The position numbers were made by a program, and so were the translations under genes. Shown piece after piece: positions 57,791 through 64,000 of a DNA stretch of 64,000 nt. The notes under the pieces were generated by a model, which did not search any database, was not told the origin of the DNA, and saw only the letters and a list, made by a program, of their open reading frames with translations. Every line of letters starts with the position of its first letter. Position 1 is the stretch's first letter. This DNA comes from Neostapfia colusana (lineage: Eukaryota > Streptophyta > Magnoliopsida > Poales > Poaceae): the NCBI GenBank assembly GCA_030760725.1, contig JASWHV010000011.1, positions 80,763,765 through 80,827,764 on the forward strand, in the 5' to 3' direction.

Positions 57791-58584
57791 TGTGGCACCC
57801 AACAACACACATTTAAGGAAACTATGTATTACATAAATCAAAAGAGGAATCTTACAGATGTTCTTTGTAAATAATTTACATCAAATAGCTACAGCGGAAG
57901 ACTATAATCAGCTCACGTCGAATAACTAATGAGCACTCGAGAAGAGGTTCGGCACGCGGACTCCTATCGCTAGAAACACGAAGACATTGCAGCGGCTGGG
58001 TTCTCCATGTGTTACATGACTCGGAAGTCTCCGAGTCTCACCGGACAACCTTCTTCATAAGCGTCGATGTTAACCTGCAAAATCACTCATATAGCAAGCG
58101 TGAGCACATAGGCTCAACAAGACTTAACCGTCTCTCCAAAAGGCATGCAACTCTACATGAAGGTAACTTAAGACAATAAACAAGTAAGTTGCATAAAGAC
58201 TCGCCTACACGTTCATCCTTAACTTTCAGATTTTAGCCATCACAGTGGTGACCTTGCGCTAAGCAACATTGGAAATCCACAATTAAACAAGAAATGCTTC
58301 ATTCCAATGTTACTTGTTCCAAGGTGGAAAATTAACTTTAATTTGCTCTATCACTACTTCATACATGGTTTTTATGAAATTCCAATTATCATAGCAGCAT
58401 ATAAAACTTGCAAACTATTATCACATAAATTGATTACTACGTCACAACACAGTGAGCAAGCAGTACTCATATCCGCGAGGGGCGGTGATTCAAATCAAAC
58501 ACTGCCCGGATTACTCGACACATACGCCCGCCTCTGAAGACCCAAAGCTGGCGTCCTTCATTACGTCGTATGTGGCAACCTTTC
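57791..58584 (-). repeat. LTR remnant, family D
   Basis: Plus-strand start TGTGGCACCCAAC would be the LTR 3' end on the minus strand. It resembles the family B LTR in order and short matches: a TATTACATAAA poly(A) region, CAGCGGAAG, the hairpin TGAGCACATAGGCTCA (58101-58116), and a CACAGTGAGCAAGCAGTACTCA block. Cut at 58584 by element 6 (candidate TSD CTTTC, 58580-58584). No coding sequence. Confidence 0.65.
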
Positions 58585-58651
58585 TGTAACACCCTCAAAT
58601 TCATTTCCATACATTGCATACATTTTTCATGCAGAGAAACATTATAAAAGA

Positions 58652-59022
58652 AGTAGAAATGGAGAAAAAATTATAGAAATGGAGAAAGAACTATAGAAAT
58701 AGAGAAAGAACCATAGAAATGGAGAAAAGAACCATATAAATGGAGAAAGAACCATAGAAATGGAGGAAGGAATCATAGAAATGGAGAAAGAACCATAGAA
58801 ATGGAGGAAAAACACAGAAATGGAGAAGGGAACATAGAAATGGAGAATGGGGCATAGAAATGGAGAAGGGCAATGTAGAAATGAAGAATGGGACATAGAA
58901 ATGGAGAGGGGAATGTAGAGATGGAGAATGGGACATAGAAATGAAGAGGGGAATGTAGAAATAGAGAATGGGACATAGAAATGGAGAGGGGAATGTAGAA
59001 ATGGAGCAAGTGACATAGAAAT
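58652..59022 (+). repeat. AGAAATGGAG minisatellite in element 6 LTR
   Basis: About 17 units near 22 bp with core ATAGAAATGGAGAA. The 3' half shows a 44-bp higher-order period, alternating GGGACATAG and GGAATGTAG. The antisense ORFs over it (Phe/Ser/Pro rich) are repeat artefacts. Confidence 0.9.
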
Positions 59023-59240
59023 GGTGAGGAATGGGAAAAAATAGCTGAAATGAGCCATTCCCAATTCCCCCCCAAAATTTCTAAATTCCCCAATTCCCAA
59101 AAAGGGGAATTTTCCTAACATTTTGGGAATAAAATCCCCAAGGCTGCCACACCACAAGAGATAAGTTTGTTAAGATCCAAAAAAATTGAATAGGACTCTT
59201 ATTTGAGCTCCAATTGGAGTAGGACTCTCCCTTCTCCCCT

Positions 59241-59248
59241 TATAAATA
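59241..59248 (+). promoter_or_regulatory. TATA box of element 6 LTR
   Basis: TATAAATA in CTTATAAATATAACC, aligned with 55548-55555. Confidence 0.75.
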
Positions 59249-61420
59249 TAACCCCCACCCCCTGGCCGAAATCCTCTCTATTTTGGACGTCCCCCCTGCT
59301 GCCAAGCCCCCTTCCTTGCTGCCATTACGCCAAGTTCCCCCTTGCCGGAATTTGGCCACCGTCGAGCTCCGTCGAGCCCCGCCGTCGCCAGAGAAGAAGC
59401 CCGACGATCTGTTCTGCCCTAATCTTTAATAGAAAAATTCCCCACTGCTGCCATTGCTAGGAGGAAGGCCCTGCCACCAAAAGGAAGTGAGGTAGTTCAC
59501 CATTACCCATCTTACGACATCGCCGCTGTTTCTACGCATCCGTTTTCTTCGCCCCCTTCGAGCAGAAACTTTTACGTGTGGACAGATCGTGTTTTGATCA
59601 GTTTTTGACGGTGGAATTGATCTAGATCTTGAGTCAAGATCATCACCACGTCCACACTTGATCCCAGCACCCTTGTTCATCATAAAACCCCATGAAAGCC
59701 CGTTAAAACATGCAAGAACACGTACAAACTGGTTTAATAAAACAACACCATAGGATTTGCATTCATCTACCCCATCGCATCTTGAGTAAAGTTTGTGCAT
59801 GATGATTGATTGCTGTAAATTTTGTATGTGCGTGATCAGAAGAACAAGCTCAAGAGGCCATCTACGAGGAACTACAGCACCAAGACTTTGAGACGCTTGA
59901 GCAACAAGAGCCACGGGAGCAAGGCAAGTTCCCCTTGACCATATTGATCCTATATTTTTTGAAACTGTTTTATTTGAAAAAACATGTATGCTTGAGTCAA
60001 CTTGATGGGACACCCTTTTATAGGAGTTTACTAGTTTTGTTAACCATCCGTGTCGCCGGGAAAGTTTATGATTCGGGTATGGTCGTTTTTCCCTTTTTGC
60101 TTCGCTTAATTCATGAGATACGGGAAGCTGAAATAAAACATGTCTAGCTACTGCACTCATATGAATAATGATGATAATATCTTGATGATGTTGATGGGCA
60201 TGGAATCGGGGAGATCTAGGCAAGCTTGGTTCATGAATGTTGCTGGATGAGATGGTGGTACTTGCCATAGATCTAAGGACCGGTTCATGCCAGAATATGC
60301 TAGGAAAACAGTGCCACCACAAGGACAAGTATGGGTGCAGCTTAGCTGATTAATTAGGTGTGTTGCTAGCTTGTTATGGACTGTGGATGGCGCGGGGAAT
60401 AGGAGTCGAGGAGGACTGCCCTGGGAACTGCATGGCACAAGAGGGGGCCGTGGGTGGGAGAATGGTGATTCAAGCCTGCCGGTGAAACCTCAGTGAGTCC
60501 ATACATCTAGTAGCCCCTTTGTAAAGGCTATTTTGTGATCTCTTGGCCATACGCCGACGGTTGTGTACTGGTATAATGGAGGTTCTGCAGTCGCCGGTGG
60601 GTGATGAAATCACGAACTTATGGGTAAAGTGATGCCACCTCTGCAGAGCGTAAAACTATCATGATAGCCGTGCTTCCGGTCACAAGCACCTAGCCAACTT
60701 CCATGATTAGAGGGGAAACTTGGGATGGTTATTCGGTATGGTTGTGGTATGGTCATTGGGATTTACTTTGGGACTGTTTTGAGTCATGATAATGAGTTTG
60801 GTTTCGGTTATATGAATATGAGATGGTTATGAATGTTTAGGAGAATGAGATGGACTTGAGAAATATTAATGGCTGAATGAGACTTGATAAGTGGTGAATT
60901 ATGATGAGAAAATGTTGCTGAATTAGTTGGTCATGTTGGGATAAATTTCACTTAGAAATAGTTGCTGTTTTATCATGTTTGTGAAAGAAAATTTCCTTGC
61001 TGCAATGAGCCTTTTTATTCCATACCTTGTTGTAAGCTACATGTCATACTTTTCCCGCACTTGCTGAGTATGACATGTACTCACCCTTGCATTACCACAT
61101 ATACATCAGCTACAGGAGGTGAGTACTTCGTGGACCATGTGGAGTACTAGGTGTGCGAACTACCGTCAACATGCCTGTGGAGTCGAAGATGGAGCCTGCT
61201 GTCTTTAGTCACTTTCCGCTATCGTTTAGAGTCTTCCGCTGCAAGAATAAGTTAGATATTCATGAGTGAGACATCGAGTCATTGTAATAAAGTACTTAAA
61301 CCCTATTTATTTGTGGTTATATTCTGAATTCAGTTTGTGGATTACATGTGTATGTGTGATGAACATCCTGGGCACACATGTATTCACTTGGTTCTATTTT
61401 CGGAACCGGGTGTCACAGAT

Positions 61421-61433
61421 TGGTATCAGAGCC
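61421..61433 (+). promoter_or_regulatory. Primer binding site, element 6
   Basis: TGGTATCAGAGCC three bases after the LTR end; initiator tRNA-Met type. Confidence 0.92.
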
Positions 61434-61685
61434 ACGTTGACTGTAGGACGCAAGCCTAGGTAGAATGGACACTCTAAAACACATAGGAACACCCTTCTAA
61501 ACTGCTGTTTTTGAAAATTGCTTGCTGCTGCACTTTAATTGTCAATTCAGCCACCGCAAGGTGCTATTTTCATCCCCTCTTTTTCTCTTCTATTGGACAG
61601 CAACACTTTTGCTTTCTTGCTTCATAGCTTCTGAAGTTTTGGAATTATTTTATCCTTCTCTAAAGTTCTCATGTCTTATTTATAG
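61434..61685 (+). other. Leader of element 6
   Basis: About 250 bp, T-rich towards its end and finishing in CTTATTTATAG before ATCCCGGTGACT. This is where an ATG would be expected from family A and B; no gene seen. Confidence 0.5.
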
Positions 61686-61750
61686 ATCCCGGTGACTAGG
61701 AGCACGACACGCGTAAGTACTCGTCCACCACCACGTGGGAGGAGGTGAAG

Positions 61751-61981
61751 ATGGAACCTCATGATGAAGATGAAGTCAATAGCTCTATGCATGAGGAAGA
61801 GGACCCGGAAGAGGTGGAACCATTCGAAGACGACATGGAAGATGATCCACAAGAACGGCATTGGTACGTACCTCAGGAGGACTTTCTCGCGGGCTTACAC
61901 CCCGTGGAGCCTCATGAAGCTATGTCGGGAGGAGATGAATCCAAAGAGGAGCCAACCCATGCTGAGGCCAATATAAAGTGA
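61751..61981 (+). CDS. Small acidic ORF of element 6
   Basis: 76 codons from the ATG at 61751 (MEPHDEDEVNSS), very rich in Glu and Asp. Its TGA overlaps an ATG by one base (61979-61983). Upstream in another frame, 20 codons follow the AG at 61684-61685 (PVTRSTTRVSTR...), ending in TGA at 61746-61748. A frameshift may separate the original start from the acidic part. I do not recognise the protein; it could be a front half of ORF0. Confidence 0.45.
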   Translation: MEPHDEDEVNSSMHEEEDPEEVEPFEDDMEDDPQERHWYVPQEDFLAGLHPVEPHEAMSGGDESKEEPTHAEANIK

Positions 61982-62024
61982 TGAACGGTCCAACTGTTCA
62001 GTTCAATAATTCCGGTCTGACGGA

Positions 62025-62615
62025 ATGGAAGGAGGACACATATCCAGGGAGCTCAATGAATTTGTGGATTGCTGCAGCCTATACCCAGAGTATCTCCTCA
62101 AGAAAGTCCCTCGTCTCGGACATGAAGAGTGGAAGGCTGAAGTAACCATCCTATCTAACGGTAGGGTTGTCACTCAGCACTTCACACCCACATGGAGAGC
62201 TACAAGGGCAGAAGCTATCGATGATGCTGCATGGGAAGCACTCACCGGACTGTGCTATGCCTTCCATGAGCAGCTTGAGGGAACCACTTTTGAGCTGCAC
62301 CCATGTCGGAAGAGTGGCACAAGGGAGATCATTGGACCTCATGTAACAGCTCTTTCCGACCCACAAGCTGTTGACAAGTCTCAGAGGTTGCTTGTGGAGT
62401 TAGGAAACCGCTACACAAGCGCACAAGAAGAGATCCGTTACCTCCGCAAGAAGCTGTATTTGCTGGAGAAACAAGAGGAGACTCGTGCCAACGCGGGAGC
62501 AAATAGAGCACCAGCGTCATCTAACCCTACATGGACTGCCGACTCACCATGGCGTGCGCCCATGTATGGACCACCCCTGCCACATGGCGAGAACAGCACC
62601 AGTTCTCACGATTAA
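62025..62615 (+). CDS. ORF0-like protein of element 6
   Basis: 196 codons; the first few residues may be out of the original frame, since the overlapping ATG at 61981 leads into a different frame. Domain with HEEWKAEVTI, then ATRAEAIDDAAWEALTGLC and LEGTTFELHPCRKSGTRE (about residues 60-105). This parallels ATQVDAKKDVTWEAITCQ and the YMYVLQRESGTTE region in family A ORF0. A helical region (about 120-155) and TWTADSPWR near the end parallel TWTPDSPD in family A. No H3-like tail is seen in this frame. Function unknown; homology to family A is inferred from order and short motifs. Confidence 0.65.
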   Translation: MEGGHISRELNEFVDCCSLYPEYLLKKVPRLGHEEWKAEVTILSNGRVVTQHFTPTWRATRAEAIDDAAWEALTGLCYAFHEQLEGTTFELHPCRKSGTREIIGPHVTALSDPQAVDKSQRLLVELGNRYTSAQEEIRYLRKKLYLLEKQEETRANAGANRAPASSNPTWTADSPWRAPMYGPPLPHGENSTSSHD

Positions 62616-62899
62616 GTTTAAGCTTCCATTGAATAAAGCTGTAATACGAACGTTAAGATCGCAGTAGATCAAATAGGAGTGGTGTGCAGAATTTTTTTTT
62701 ATGATGATTGCTTGTGTTTGTGTGCTTGGTGTGAGTTGTGGGACACTTCGGCGAATGTCCATATCCACACATAGTAGAGAGGTGTGAGATGCTTCGGCAC
62801 TTGTTCACATCCTCATATAGGCTGAAATTAATAAAATAAGTTGCTTAGTTCATATACCTTGATGCATATAGTTGGGAAATCCCTTCTTTCAATTCTGAA
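62616..62899 (+). other. Spacer ahead of the gag deletion in element 6
   Basis: Non-coding, with two similar GTGTGAG-type segments (about 62728 and 62784), then a junction near 62899 into protease. Gag is absent. Confidence 0.5.
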
Positions 62900-64000
62900 T
62901 TCTATTCCGAGAATAAGCCTTAAAATAAGAGGGTAGACTTTCTCGCCAACCTTATTGTCTTGGACTCCCAAGGGATTGACATAATACATGGAATGGACTG
63001 GTTAAGCAAGCACAACGGAATGATTCGATGTGCTCAGAGGATCGTGCAGTTGACGAGTGAGCACGGTACTCGTATTGAGTTCGAGGCAGCCCAATCGGCA
63101 ACCGAGAAGGCAGCACTGAACCACGTCAAAGAAGCGACATTGGAAAGCATTCCAGTGGTTTAAGAATATTCAGATGTGTTCCCGGAAGAACTTCTAGGTA
63201 TGCCACCTAACCGGGACATTGAATTTGCCATTGATTTAGTACCCGGAACTGCACCTATAGCGAAGAGGCCGTATAGGATGCCCGCTAATGAACTAGCGGA
63301 GCTCAAAAAAAGCAAATTCAGGAGCAGCTAGAAAAGGGTTTTATAGCTCAAGCTCGTCACCATGGGGAGCCCCCGTGCTCTTCGTAGACAAGAAGGATGG
63401 GACCCAAAGGATGTGTGTGGATTATAGGTCTCTCAATGAGGTGACGATCAAGAATAAATACTCGCTGTCCCGTATAGAGGACCTGTTCGACCAAATAAAA
63501 GGTGCCGAATTTTCTCCAAGATTGATCTTTGGTCAGGATACTTCCAGCTGAAGATTAAGCCCTCTGATATACCCAAGACTGCATTCCGAACACGGTATGG
63601 TTCATATGAGTATACCATTATGTCTTTTGGGTTAACAAACGCACCCGCATACTTTATGTACCTCATGAATAAGGTCTTCATGGAGTACTTGGATAAGTTC
63701 ATCGTGGTTTTTATCGATGAAATCATGGTGTATTCGAAAAATGAGGAAGAACATGAAGAACACTTGAGGTTGACATTGCAGAAACTGCGAGAGCATCAAT
63801 TGTATGCCAAGTTCAGCAAGTGTTAATTTTGGCTAAAGGAGATATCGTTCCTAGGCCACATCATCTCCGAGGGAGGAGTATCGGTTGATCCTGAAAAAGC
63901 GGTAGATGTTCTGAAGTGGAACCAACCGCAGAATGTGAGAGATATTCGGAGTTTCCTTGGGATGGCTGGATACTACTGCCGGTTCATCAAGGATTTCTCC
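62900..64000 (+). pseudogene. pol: Protease-RT remnant of element 6
   Basis: Reads GIDIIHGMDWLSKHNG, then the linker, RT motifs (YRSLNEVTIKNKY, FGLTNAPAYF, FIDEIMVYSK) and the RNase H connection up to the window edge. Lesions: TAA 63161-63163; frameshift at an A run 63306-63313; a further shift near 63500; TAA 63824-63826. The second Asp of the RT active site is Glu (63716-63721). Both TAA stops sit where family C has CAA, so C to T. Closest to family C, about 90% alike. Confidence 0.9.

Larger units (their letters stand above)
58585..61417 (+). repeat. 5' LTR of element 6
   Basis: 2833 bp, TGTAACACCCTC to GGGTGTCACA. Minisatellite 58652-59022, TATA 59241-59248, core about 60250-60700, hairpin 61065-61083, AATAAA 61286-61291. 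Related to the family C LTR over most of its length except the minisatellite. Confidence 0.92.
58585..64000 (+). mobile_element. Element 6: C-related gypsy element, runs off the window
   Basis: 5' LTR, PBS, an acidic ORF, an ORF0-like frame, then protease-RT remnants. Gag and the front of protease are missing: at about 62899 the sequence jumps from spacer into protease (compare 51482 on). Several stops and shifts. The right end is outside the window. Confidence 0.9.

Noticed and set aside
58101..58116. Palindromes in the LTRs as rho-independent terminators or CRISPR-like repeats
   Set aside because: The context is a plant retrotransposon; there is no T-run terminator and no regularly spaced array.
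58642..59157. Phe/Ser/Pro-rich antisense ORFs up to 171 codons
   Set aside because: They are translations of the 22-bp minisatellite; a repeat without stops gives open frames in several phases.

Overview
The window reads as nuclear heterochromatin of a grass (Poaceae, inferred from the element types; species not identifiable). It is built almost entirely of nested Ty3/gypsy LTR retrotransposons of chromovirus (Tekay/Del-like) type. I see no host gene, no rRNA or tRNA gene and no CRISPR array. All coding sequence belongs to the elements: an extra ORF ('ORF0') upstream of gag, then a fused gag-protease-RT-RNaseH-integrase frame ending in a chromodomain-like tail.

Layout. Family A (LTR about 3.4 kb, TGTAACACCCC...GGGTGTGACA): element 2 (5003-17304, TSD CATAG) sits in the gag of element 1 (1-24637). 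Element 1 sits in the gag zinc knuckle of element 0 (24638-31544 visible). Element 0 sits in an LTR of element 4, a family-A copy on the minus strand (pieces 31545-35637 and 50544-51129). Family B, also minus strand, is one element (35638-50543, TSD TGTTT) inserted in the other LTR of element 4. Element 4 is inserted in the gag of a family C element (51130-57783). Family C adjoins a minus-strand LTR remnant, family D (57791-58584). Element 6, a C relative (58585 to the window end), also interrupts that remnant.

State of the copies. Element 2 is the youngest: I find 3 differences between its two 3456-bp LTRs, but its pol carries two deletions at short repeats. Element 1 has a full-length frame with five in-frame stops. 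Element 0 has one 1-bp frameshift. B has one pol frameshift plus three stops in ORF0. Elements 4, C and 6 are decayed.

Most interesting. (i) The family-A ORF0 protein begins with a gapless match to the histone H3 tail: TARKSTGG at the same distance from the initiator Met as in H3, with K9 and S10 kept and K4 lost. The same element encodes a chromodomain-like integrase tail. (ii) ORF0 looks homologous in families A, B and C. (iii) In family A, ORF0 and gag ATGs directly follow 3' splice-site-like sequences, and an ATG-free segment after the TATA box ends in a GTGAGAT donor, suggesting spliced leaders. (iv) The 5' LTR of element 1 is a mosaic, as expected from LTR-LTR recombination between nested elements. 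(v) A hairpin in the LTRs changes sequence between families but keeps its pairing. (vi) Two related LTRs carry unrelated minisatellites at about the same place.
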